Below, one piece after another: positions 17,953 through 60,918 of a DNA stretch of 64,000 bases. The notes beneath the pieces were generated by a model. The model ran no database searches and was not told the DNA's origin. It saw only the letters and a program-made list of their open reading frames with translations. The translations under genes and the position numbers were made by a program. Origin of the DNA: Krasilnikovia cinnamomea (GTDB lineage Bacteria > Actinomycetota > Actinomycetes > Mycobacteriales > Micromonosporaceae); the NCBI RefSeq assembly GCF_004217545.1, contig NZ_SHKY01000001.1:6820001-6884000 (forward strand), in the 5' to 3' direction. The first letter of the stretch is position 1. The number at the start of each line of letters is the position of its first letter.

Positions 17953-20763
17953 ATGGCTTCCGCCTTGGCCCAGCGCGAGCTGGCCGTGCCGCCGGAGTTG
18001 GCCGAGCGGGAGCAGCAGTGGGCCGCGCTGGGCGAGCTGGCCGCGTCGGCCCGTGCGGGACACGGCCGGGTCGCGCTGGTCAGCGGGCCGGTGGCAGCGG
18101 GCAAGACCGCCCTGGTGCACCTGTTCGGTGAGGACGCGACGGCCCACGGGTGGACGTGGTTGCGGGCCACGTGCGCGGAGCGGGAGCGCACGCTGCCGTT
18201 CGGCGTGGTGGGGCAGCTGCTGGGCCCGGAGCGCCTGCCCGCGCCGGGCACCGGCTCCGGCGGAGTCCAGGACCTCTGCCGTGCCGTGGTGGAGCTCGCG
18301 CGGCGGCGGCCCGTCCTGATCACGGTCGACGACGTGCCGCACGCCGACGCGCCGTCGCTGGACTGGCTGCTGGCCTGCGTCCGGCGCACCGCCACGGCGG
18401 CCGTGCTCATCGTGCTCACCGAGACCACCGGGCCGCGACCCCGGACCTCGTCCCTGCACACCGAACTGCTGCGCCACCGGCACTGCGCCCGGCTCTCGGT
18501 CGCCCCGCTGGCCGAACGCACCGTACGCGCGATGTTCGACGGTGACCCGGACGCCTACCCGCTGACCGGCGGGAACCCGTTGCTGGTCAGCGCGCTGCGC
18601 GAGGACGGCGGGCGGCCCGGTGCGGGCTACCGTCAGGCGCTGCTGAGCTGCCTGCACCGCTGCGGTCCGGACGCGCGAGACCTCGCCCGCGCCCTGGCCG
18701 TGCTCGACACGCCGGGGGAGCTGCCGGGGTTACGCGCCCAGTCCGTGGCCGACGCGGTCGGCCTGCTGTCGGCGGCGGGTCTGCTGTCCGGCGGGCGGCT
18801 GCGGCATCCGGCCACCCGCGCGGCCGTGCTGGCGGAGCTGACCGCGGCCGAACGAGCGGCACTGTACGAGCGGGCCGCCCGCCTGCGCCACGAGCGTGGT
18901 GCACCGCCCGACGAGGTGGCCCCCCTGCTGGCGCGGGCGGCCGCATACGGCGATGCGACGGCCGCCGACCTCGCGCGGGCGGCCGCGCACGGCAGCGCGA
19001 CGGCCGACCCGATGTGGGCGGCAGGGGTGCTCCGGGCGGCGGCGCGGCACGCGGTGCGGCGCGAACGGCTCAATGACGCCGTACGGTATCTGGATCTGGC
19101 CCGGGCCGCCGTGGACGGTGACGCCGAGGTCGTCGCGGAGCTGGCCCGCATCGAGTGGCGGCTGCGGCCCGCGACCGCCGCGCGGCATCTGCCGGAGCTG
19201 GTCCGGGCCGCGCAGGCGGGTGGCCTGGACGGCCGCGACGCCGTCGCCCTCGCCGGGCAACTGGCCTGGTACGGCCGGTTCGCGGAGGCGGCCGGCGTCC
19301 TCGCCCGGGTGCGGTCCGTCCACGATGTCGCGGCCCACCCCACCGAAACGCGCCCGCAGCCGCCGGCGGACGCGGAGCGTCAGGCGTTGGAGTTGTGGCT
19401 GGCGGGCACCTTCCCGACGCTGGCCCACCGGGGGCCGGCGGACGTCGCCCGGGCGCCGCGCGGCGCCGGGCAGGCGGCCGAGGCGTGGCGGCGATCGACG
19501 GCGGCGCTGGTCGCCGTGCTGGGCAGGGGCGCCCGCGAGCAGGCCGTGGCCGACGCCGAGTTGCTGCTGCAGTCCGTCCGGCCCAGCGACGGATACGTCT
19601 GGGGCGTGCAGACGGCCCTGCAGTCGCTGCTCGTGCTGCTGTACGCGGAGCGCCTCGACGCGGCCCGCTCCTGGTGCGACCACCTGCTGGCGGAGCTGTC
19701 GACGCCCCACGTCACCGCGACCGCCCAGCTCGCGCCCCCTGACGCCGACGCCGAGCTCGGCCTCGTGGACCGCGATGCGGCCACCCCGCTCGGCGTCGCG
19801 TTCGCCACTGCCGTCCGCGCCGAGGTGGCGTTGCGCCGCGGTGACCTCGCGTCCGCCCTGCGCGACGCCACCACCGCCCTGAGTGTCCTGCCGCCCACCG
19901 GCTGGGGCGTGGCCGTGGGCCTGCCGCTGGGGTGTGCGATCACGGCCGCGACCCGGTTGGGGCGCCGCGACGAGGCGACCCGGCTGCTGGCCGAACCGGT
20001 GCCGGACACCATGCTGCAGAGCCGGTACGGGCTGCACTACCTGCACGCCCGCGGCGAGCACTACCTGGCGACCGGCCGCGACTACGCCGCGCTGGCGGAC
20101 TTCCTGTCGTGTGGCGAGCTGACCGCGGCGTGGGGGATGGACGTGCCCGGCCTGGTGCCGTGGCGGACCAGCGCCGCGGATGCCTGGCTGCGCAAGAACG
20201 AGAACCTGGCCGAGGTGCGCCGCCTGCTCAACGAGCAGCTGGCCAAGGTGGGGCCGGCGGGTTCGCGTACCCGGGGGGTGGCGTTGCGGCTGCTGGCCGC
20301 GACCAGCCCGGTCCACAGCCGCCCGCAGCTGCTGGCCGAGGCGGTGTCGATCCTGCAGGGCTGCGGTGACCGGTACGAGCTGGCCCGCGCCATGGCCGAC
20401 CTCAGCACCGCCTACCGCGCGGTGGGCCAGTTGCGCCGGGCCGCGCCGATGGCCCGGCTGGCGGCGCAGGTGGCGCAGGACTGCGGCGCGGCCGTGCTGA
20501 CCGACGGGGTGCTGCCGCTGCGGACCGGGCTGGACGGCGGCGGGCAGCATCCCCGCGACCGGCTGGTCCTGCTGACCGAGTCGGAGCTGCGGGTGGCCGC
20601 GCTGGCCGCGGCGGGCCTGACCAACCGGGAGATCGCGGCCAAGTTGTTCATCACCGCCAGCACCATCGAGCAGCACCTGACGCGGGTCTACCGCAAGCTG
20701 CGGATCAGGTACCGGCGGGAGCTGCCCAGCGAACTGCAGACCCACCTGGCGGCCACGGCGTGA
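17953..20763 (+). CDS. LAL-type (large ATP-binding LuxR family) pathway activator
   Basis: 936 residues. The N-terminal AAA/NTPase has Walker A GPVAAGKT (45-52, Lys51) and Walker B VLITVDD (Asp126-Asp127). The middle is a long Ala/Leu/Arg-rich helical region, and the C-terminal 60 residues are a LuxR helix-turn-helix (LTESELRVAALAAAGLTNRE, then STIEQHLTRVYRKLRI). The architecture matches cluster-situated activators of macrolide PKS clusters such as PikD and RapH, so it most likely switches on these operons. Codon 260 (18730-18732) is TTA, the codon whose tRNA is developmentally limiting in Streptomyces (bldA), which would tie expression to differentiation. It diverges from the tailoring operon and ends 12 bp before the convergent hydroxylase gene. 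Confidence 0.93.
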   Translation: MASALAQRELAVPPELAEREQQWAALGELAASARAGHGRVALVSGPVAAGKTALVHLFGEDATAHGWTWLRATCAERERTLPFGVVGQLLGPERLPAPGTGSGGVQDLCRAVVELARRRPVLITVDDVPHADAPSLDWLLACVRRTATAAVLIVLTETTGPRPRTSSLHTELLRHRHCARLSVAPLAERTVRAMFDGDPDAYPLTGGNPLLVSALREDGGRPGAGYRQALLSCLHRCGPDARDLARALAVLDTPGELPGLRAQSVADAVGLLSAAGLLSGGRLRHPATRAAVLAELTAAERAALYERAARLRHERGAPPDEVAPLLARAAAYGDATAADLARAAAHGSATADPMWAAGVLRAAARHAVRRERLNDAVRYLDLARAAVDGDAEVVAELARIEWRLRPATAARHLPELVRAAQAGGLDGRDAVALAGQLAWYGRFAEAAGVLARVRSVHDVAAHPTETRPQPPADAERQALELWLAGTFPTLAHRGPADVARAPRGAGQAAEAWRRSTAALVAVLGRGAREQAVADAELLLQSVRPSDGYVWGVQTALQSLLVLLYAERLDAARSWCDHLLAELSTPHVTATAQLAPPDADAELGLVDRDAATPLGVAFATAVRAEVALRRGDLASALRDATTALSVLPPTGWGVAVGLPLGCAITAATRLGRRDEATRLLAEPVPDTMLQSRYGLHYLHARGEHYLATGRDYAALADFLSCGELTAAWGMDVPGLVPWRTSAADAWLRKNENLAEVRRLLNEQLAKVGPAGSRTRGVALRLLAATSPVHSRPQLLAEAVSILQGCGDRYELARAMADLSTAYRAVGQLRRAAPMARLAAQVAQDCGAAVLTDGVLPLRTGLDGGGQHPRDRLVLLTESELRVAALAAAGLTNREIAAKLFITASTIEQHLTRVYRKLRIRYRRELPSELQTHLAATA

Positions 20764-20775
20764 CCGGGCCGCGTC

Positions 20776-22356
20776 TCACCCGGTGAGGCGGTCCCGCAGA
20801 TCCTTGACCAGTGTGGACAGGTCCGGCCGGGACGCCGCGCTGCCGAAGAGGTAGAAGTCGGGCCGCACCAGCGCGCCGACCTGCCGGGCCCCGGTCAGGT
20901 ACGGCAGGTAGACGTTGTCGGCGTCGACGACCTCGTGGTCCTTGAGACTCTTGCCGGGCATCCGGGACGGCAGCACCCGGACCACGTGCGCGTCGATTCG
21001 CTTGAGGAACGCCACGTCGTCCTCGTCCAGCACCAGGTACGGGTCGAACGCCGCGAACAGCACGAACCCGCGGCCCACGACGTCGTCGAACATCGCGGTG
21101 TGCTCGCCCCGGCGGACCCGGCCCTGCGGCACCAGGTCACCGGCGAGCCCGGTGGGCGCGCCCGCCGGGTCGCGCCGGATGATGCCGTCCTCCAGCGCGA
21201 AGTACTGCGGCGTCGCGGCGGCGGCCCGCTGCGGGTCGCGCTGCAGGGCGAACATCGCCTCGTCGCGGCGGGCGGCGGCGACCGGGTCCAGCTCGGAGAT
21301 CATCCTGCCGACCTCGATGGCCAGGTCCGTGGTCCGCCGCACGTGCGGGTCGCGTTCCTTCGGGTACGCGTCCAGCAGGGTCTGCGGTGCGACGCCGCGC
21401 AGCACCAGGTCCAGTTTCCAGGCCAGGTTCACGGCGTCGCGGACGCCGGAGCACATGCCCTGCCCGATGAACGGCGGCATCAGGTGCGCCGCGTCCCCGG
21501 CCAGCAGCAGCCGGCCCCGCCGCCAGTCCCGCACGATGTTCGCCCGGAACGTGTACACGATGTGCCGGGTCAGTTCCGCGTTGTCCGGGGTGACGCCGTG
21601 CGGCTCCAGCAGCCGCCACATCGTCTCCGCCCGGCTGAGTTCCTCGACGCTCTCGCCGGGCAGCCGCATGAACTCCCAGCGGCGGTGCCCCCGGCCGCTG
21701 GAGACGATCGTGGTGGGGCGGCGCGGATCGCAGATCTGCACGTCGTTGGGCACGAAGGTGCGCGGCTCGTGGAACACCACGTCGCACAGCAGCCAGTCGT
21801 GGGCGAACTCCAGGTCGATGACGGGGGTGCCGACGTGGTCGCGGACGAAGCTGTTCGCCCCGTCGCAGCCGACCACCCACCGGGCGGTCAACCCTGCGGC
21901 GAAGCCGTCGCCGTCGACCTCCACCCGGTCGTCGTGTTCGGTGATCCGCTCGACCGTGTGCCCGGTGAGCAGCCGCAGTGTCGGCAGTGTCCGGGCGTGC
22001 TCGCGCAGCGCGGCCTCGAAGGTCGGCTGGTGCATCACGATCGCCTTGGGCCAGCCGTCGCGGTCCGGCTCGTACGGCGAGTGCAGGTGCAGCAGGGTCT
22101 TGCCGTCGGCGTTCTGGAAGTCGTACTCGTCGACGGGTTCGCCCAGCTCGTACAGGTTGTCGTTCAGTCCGGCCGTGGCGAAGTTGCGGGCGGTCTCGCC
22201 GTCGAACGCCACGACCCGGGGGAACGGGTACTGGCCGGCGTACCGTTCCAGGATCGCGACCCGCCACCCGCGCTGGGCGACGACGATGCCGAGGACCAGA
22301 CCGACCGGGCCGCAGCCGACGATCGCGACATCGACGTCGACGTCGGTGTCGGTCAT
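20776..22356 (-). CDS. FAD-dependent aromatic hydroxylase, MhpA-like
   Basis: 526 residues in the class A flavoprotein monooxygenase family. It shows the Rossmann GCGPVG (14-19), the DG motif (VVGCDGANS), and the GD motif GDAAHLMPPFIGQGM (Asp288), where FAD ribityl and substrate site meet. The closest recognisable group is 3-(3-hydroxyphenyl)propionate hydroxylase, which hydroxylates a meta-hydroxylated ring ortho to the OH. That fits this operon, because the chorismatase two genes upstream is predicted to make 3-hydroxybenzoate. The enzyme could therefore hydroxylate the starter acid or the aryl end of the finished polyketide. A strong SD (AGGAGGAG) precedes ATG 22356. Substrate is inferred from family and context only. 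Confidence 0.88.
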   Translation of the reverse strand: MTDTDVDVDVAIVGCGPVGLVLGIVVAQRGWRVAILERYAGQYPFPRVVAFDGETARNFATAGLNDNLYELGEPVDEYDFQNADGKTLLHLHSPYEPDRDGWPKAIVMHQPTFEAALREHARTLPTLRLLTGHTVERITEHDDRVEVDGDGFAAGLTARWVVGCDGANSFVRDHVGTPVIDLEFAHDWLLCDVVFHEPRTFVPNDVQICDPRRPTTIVSSGRGHRRWEFMRLPGESVEELSRAETMWRLLEPHGVTPDNAELTRHIVYTFRANIVRDWRRGRLLLAGDAAHLMPPFIGQGMCSGVRDAVNLAWKLDLVLRGVAPQTLLDAYPKERDPHVRRTTDLAIEVGRMISELDPVAAARRDEAMFALQRDPQRAAAATPQYFALEDGIIRRDPAGAPTGLAGDLVPQGRVRRGEHTAMFDDVVGRGFVLFAAFDPYLVLDEDDVAFLKRIDAHVVRVLPSRMPGKSLKDHEVVDADNVYLPYLTGARQVGALVRPDFYLFGSAASRPDLSTLVKDLRDRLTG

Positions 22357-22358
22357 GT

Positions 22359-22366
22359 CTCCTCCT
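22359..22366 (-). promoter_or_regulatory. Strong ribosome binding site of the flavin hydroxylase
   Basis: The minus strand reads AGGAGGAG just before ATG 22356. It fixes the start well inside a longer open frame that extends upstream to 23022. Confidence 0.7.
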
Positions 22367-22369
22367 GGG

Positions 22370-22406
22370 ATGTCAGAAGACGCAGCGTATGTCAGAAGAC
22401 GCAGCG
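22370..22406. repeat. 19-bp tandem duplication over the DAHP synthase 3' end
   Basis: ATGTCAGAAGACGCAGCG occurs at 22370-22387 and again at 22389-22406. The second copy encodes the last residues (RCVF) and stop of the DAHP synthase. The first copy repeats those codons and stop in the gap before the hydroxylase SD, as expected after replication slippage. Confidence 0.85.
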
Positions 22407-23573
22407 GATCAGTTCGCGGGCCTGCGCGGGGTTCAGCCGTGGATCGCACAGCGACTCGTAGCGCCCGCCGACCGCGTCCTCGTCGGGCACCGGGCCGCCT
22501 ACGCACTCGGTGACCTCGGTCGTGGCCACCTCCAGGTGCAGGCCGCCCGGGTGCAGTCCGAGACCCTCCACTGTGGCGCGAAACCGCGACGCCTCCCGGA
22601 TCATAGTGGCCAGCTGTCTGGTCTTTTTCCCGGATCTGGTGCGCACGGTGTTGCCGTGCATGGGGTCGCACAGCCACACCACCGGATGCCCGGCCCGGCG
22701 CACCGCCCGCGCGATCGGTGCCAGCGCGCCGACCCGCTCCGCGCCCATCCGGGCGATCAGGGTCAGCCGCCCGGGAGTGCGGCCGGGGTCCAGTGCCGCG
22801 CACAGGGCGACCACGTCGTCCGGGGTCGCGCCGGGCCCGACCTTGCAGGCGACCGGGTTGGTCACCGAGGCCAGCAGGCGCACGTGGGCGTGGTCGAGCT
22901 GCCGGGTGCGTTCGCCGATCCACGGCAGGTGGGTGGAGGCCAGGTAGCGTTCGCCGCTCCACTCGCCGCGCCGGACCTGCGGGCTCTCGTAGTCCAGCAC
23001 CAGCGCCTCGTGGCTGGCCCACGGCCCGGCGTCGCCGCGTTGCCGGTGCGTGCGCAGTCCCGCCAGCACCCGCGCGCTGGCCCGGTACGCCTCGATCAGG
23101 CGCCGCGGGTCGGCGGCCCGGGCGTGCGGGTCCGGCTCGGGCGCGTTGACCAGGTGCCCGCGGAAGACCGGCAGCTCCACCCCGTGCACGGTCTCCGTGG
23201 GCTGCGACCGGGGTTTGGCGTACTGTCCGGCGAGGCGGCCGAACAGCACCACCGCGTCGCCGGTGCGCCGGGTGACCAGGTCACCCAGGTCCGCCAGCAC
23301 CGCCACCTTCGCCGCGGTGGCGGCCGGGCCGGATTCCGCCAGGCTTTCCGCGCAGTCACCAGCCTGCAGCAGTCGGGCGTCCCCGGCCGCTACGGTGGCG
23401 ATCGCCCGGTGTGCGGCCGCGATTTCCCATTCCGCCACCAATGGCGGACTCGCACGCAATTCGGCGAGGTTCCGCCGACGATCCGGATGGCCGTGCCAAT
23501 CGGGTTGTTCCCGGGCCGGCAGCGACTCCCACGGACTGCCGTCGACGGTCGCCGGGGCGATTGCGGGACGCAT
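22392..23573 (-). CDS. Class II (plant-type) 3-deoxy-D-arabino-heptulosonate 7-phosphate synthase
   Basis: 393 residues, shorter than the ~460-residue housekeeping actinomycete enzyme and like the pathway-specific forms found beside chorismate-consuming genes. Class II signatures: LLQAGDCAES, KVGPGATPDDV, RMGAERV and CDPMHGNT, with the late metal/active-site stretch TECVGG. It condenses phosphoenolpyruvate with erythrose 4-phosphate, the first step of the shikimate pathway, and so supplies chorismate to the chorismatase encoded immediately upstream (stop and start one base apart). The short form may lack the regulatory features of the primary enzyme. Its role as precursor booster is inferred from operon context and is likely. 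Confidence 0.95.
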   Translation of the reverse strand: MRPAIAPATVDGSPWESLPAREQPDWHGHPDRRRNLAELRASPPLVAEWEIAAAHRAIATVAAGDARLLQAGDCAESLAESGPAATAAKVAVLADLGDLVTRRTGDAVVLFGRLAGQYAKPRSQPTETVHGVELPVFRGHLVNAPEPDPHARAADPRRLIEAYRASARVLAGLRTHRQRGDAGPWASHEALVLDYESPQVRRGEWSGERYLASTHLPWIGERTRQLDHAHVRLLASVTNPVACKVGPGATPDDVVALCAALDPGRTPGRLTLIARMGAERVGALAPIARAVRRAGHPVVWLCDPMHGNTVRTRSGKKTRQLATMIREASRFRATVEGLGLHPGGLHLEVATTEVTECVGGPVPDEDAVGGRYESLCDPRLNPAQARELIRCVF

Positions 23574-23574
23574 G

Positions 23575-24606
23575 TCAGTACGCGATTCCCTCGATCTCGA
23601 CCAGCAGATCGGAACGGCAGATGTCCACGTTGAGATAACGGATCTCGGCGGCCGTGGAGAATGCCCGGGTGCAGATCTGCCGGACCACCGGGATGTGCTC
23701 GGCGTGCCGGACGTAGACCTTGACGTGGTCCAGGTTGGACAGGAAATGACCGTCGGGGATCCCGTGCTCCCACAGGTTGGTGGCGCCGATCACCCGGGCG
23801 ATGTTCTGCAGCGAGACGTGGGTCTGACGCACGATGTCGCCGGCGTACCGGGTCTTGTGCCCGGTGATGCTGGCGGTGCCGGAGACGTACACGTGGCCGC
23901 TGCCGGCGGTGGCGAGGTGGGCGGCGCGGGCGAACTTCGGCGCCTTCGGGCCGTAGCGCCGGGGGTAGTGGTACGCCGACATCTGCTCCGGGTTCTCGAT
24001 CATGGTCGGCCGGGCGGACCGGCCGCTCAGGAAGTAGAACCCGATGCCGCCGCCGAGCGAGCCGATGCCGGTGGCGGCGGGCATGACGTCCTCGCCGAAG
24101 CCGGTCTTCTCGAAGGCGTTCGCCCGGCCCAGGCAGAAGTCCCGGTAGGTCTCCAGCCCCTCGGCGTTGGGGGCGTTGATCTGGTTGACGAAGTTCCACA
24201 TCCGGTAGCAGTGCCGGTAGCCCAGGTCGCGCATGACGTTCAGCGCGGCGAGGTAGGCGTGCTCGGTCGCGGCGGCGTACGTGCGGGCCTGCGGCACCCG
24301 GCCCGCGCACAGCAGGTACTCGCCGTCGTGCGCGAAGACCACCCCGTCGTGCGTGCCCGAGTGCACCGGGTCGCGGGTGATCCACAGTTCGCTGAACGCG
24401 TCGCCGGGATCGGCGGTCATGTGCAGGTCCAGCACGGGGGATCCCGTGCCCGACACGGTCGGGTCGGCCGCGGCGGTGGTGTAGTTGATCTGCCCGAGCA
24501 GGTAGCCGCCGGCGGCCGGGTCGGCGACGGTCCCGAAATCCGACAAGGTGGTGCGCGGCGCGTATTCCAGACTCGGTCCGGAGTCGGCGAACCGTGTTTG
24601 CGTCAT
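23575..24606 (-). CDS. Chorismatase, probable 3-hydroxybenzoate synthase (Hyg5 type)
   Basis: 343 residues, the usual size of the FkbO/RapK/Hyg5 chorismatase family, with a YjgF-like fold. These enzymes split chorismate to pyruvate plus either a dihydroxycyclohexene acid (FkbO, RapK) or 3-hydroxybenzoate (Hyg5). The catalytic Glu is Glu337 in CRSDLLVEIEG. From memory of the published mechanism work, Hyg5 uses Gly240, Cys327 and Glu334, and FkbO has Ala at the first site. Here Gly243, Cys330 and Glu337 fall at exactly those spacings, so the aromatic product is predicted. The gene is first in the minus operon, coupled to DAHP synthase, and diverges from the PKS loading gene whose ligase would take up the acid. 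Product type is an inference from remembered residues. Confidence 0.9.
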   Translation of the reverse strand: MTQTRFADSGPSLEYAPRTTLSDFGTVADPAAGGYLLGQINYTTAAADPTVSGTGSPVLDLHMTADPGDAFSELWITRDPVHSGTHDGVVFAHDGEYLLCAGRVPQARTYAAATEHAYLAALNVMRDLGYRHCYRMWNFVNQINAPNAEGLETYRDFCLGRANAFEKTGFGEDVMPAATGIGSLGGGIGFYFLSGRSARPTMIENPEQMSAYHYPRRYGPKAPKFARAAHLATAGSGHVYVSGTASITGHKTRYAGDIVRQTHVSLQNIARVIGATNLWEHGIPDGHFLSNLDHVKVYVRHAEHIPVVRQICTRAFSTAAEIRYLNVDICRSDLLVEIEGIAY

Positions 24607-24620
24607 GTTGAATTCCGTTC

Positions 24621-24650
24621 CATTCCAGAAAGGAAAGACGGTATGGAATG
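24621..24650. repeat. Inverted repeat in the chorismatase leader
   Basis: CATTCCA (24621-24627) and TGGAATG (24644-24650) are perfect 7-bp arms around a 16-nt spacer, 15-44 nt upstream of the chorismatase ATG. This could be an operator or an RNA hairpin near the ribosome binding site. Confidence 0.5.
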
Positions 24651-24703
24651 TCCATTGTGGTGGTGCCGGTGCCGCTTGCGTGGCGAAGGCTAGCAGCGCG
24701 GTA

Positions 24704-24722
24704 CTAGGGAATTTGTTTCCGG
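24704..24722. promoter_or_regulatory. Candidate regulator-binding motif
   Basis: CTAGGGAATTTGTTTCCGG. The left half matches, as I recall it, the first ten bases of the consensus bound by PAS-LuxR activators such as PimM (CTVGGGAWWT). A shorter relative, CTAGGAAACTTCCGG, is on the minus strand at 17895-17881. Binding by the LAL protein is a guess. Confidence 0.4.
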
Positions 24723-24753
24723 TGCGGCCGGTGGAGGTGAGACGGTCAACATA

Positions 24754-24781
24754 GGGGGGTCGTAGGGGGTGGGTAAGGGGG
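24754..24781 (+). other. G-quadruplex-type motif upstream of the PKS operon
   Basis: Four G-runs of 6, 5, 3 and 5 guanines, with loops TCGTA, T and TAA, on the plus strand 117-144 nt before the loading-PKS start. It fits the canonical G3+/N1-7 pattern and is the only run of this kind in a non-coding stretch here. Confidence 0.6.
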
Positions 24782-24897
24782 TGCCGCCGGGATTCCTGAT
24801 ATTTCCTCTGCCCCCGCCCGGCTAGCGTCCCGGTGACGAGTCGCGCGGGTGGTCGTGCAACGCCGCGTCGTTTCGGATAACCAGGGAGTGACGTCGC

Positions 24898-32667
<7,770 letters not shown>

Positions 32668-32708
32668 CCAACCCGATTCACCGCCCGGCAGAGAACTCGT
32701 CAGGAAAT

Positions 32709-32713
32709 GGGGA
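32709..32713 (+). promoter_or_regulatory. Ribosome binding site supporting GTG 32721
   Basis: GGGGA lies 7 nt before GTG 32721. The alternative GTG 32664 overlaps the previous stop (GTGA) and would add 19 residues without docking-helix character. Confidence 0.5.
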
Positions 32714-32720
32714 CGCGGCA

Positions 32721-60899
<28,179 letters not shown>

Positions 60900-60907
60900 C
60901 CCGAGAC

Positions 60908-60912
60908 AAGGA
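60908..60912 (+). promoter_or_regulatory. Ribosome binding site of the next PKS gene
   Basis: AAGGA lies 6 nt before ATG 60919, within the 19-nt gap after the giant PKS stop. Confidence 0.6.
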
Positions 60913-60918
60913 CGCTTG

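Larger units (their letters stand above)
24607..24897. promoter_or_regulatory. Central divergent promoter region between starter-supply operon and PKS operon
   Basis: The 291-bp gap is the most AT-rich and repeat-rich non-coding stretch in the window. From left to right it holds: an inverted repeat in the chorismatase leader (24621-24650); a motif shared with the other divergent region (24704-24722); a G-quadruplex-type G-run cluster (24754-24781); a possible -10 TAGCGT (24823-24828) without a clear -35; and the PKS SD AGGGAG (24883-24888), 9 nt before ATG 24898. It probably controls both starter synthesis and the main PKS operon. Confidence 0.7.

Noticed and set aside
17857..18657. Upstream extension of the glycosyltransferase frame
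   Set aside because: It lies antisense to the LAL N-terminus with shadow-like composition; GT1 sequence starts at ATG 17856.
22357..23022. Upstream extension of the flavin hydroxylase frame
   Set aside because: It overlaps DAHP synthase in another frame; Rossmann start and strong SD place the ATG at 22356.
24823..24828. TAGCGT as the -10 of the PKS promoter
   Set aside because: No acceptable -35 at the right distance; mentioned only as a possibility within the control region.
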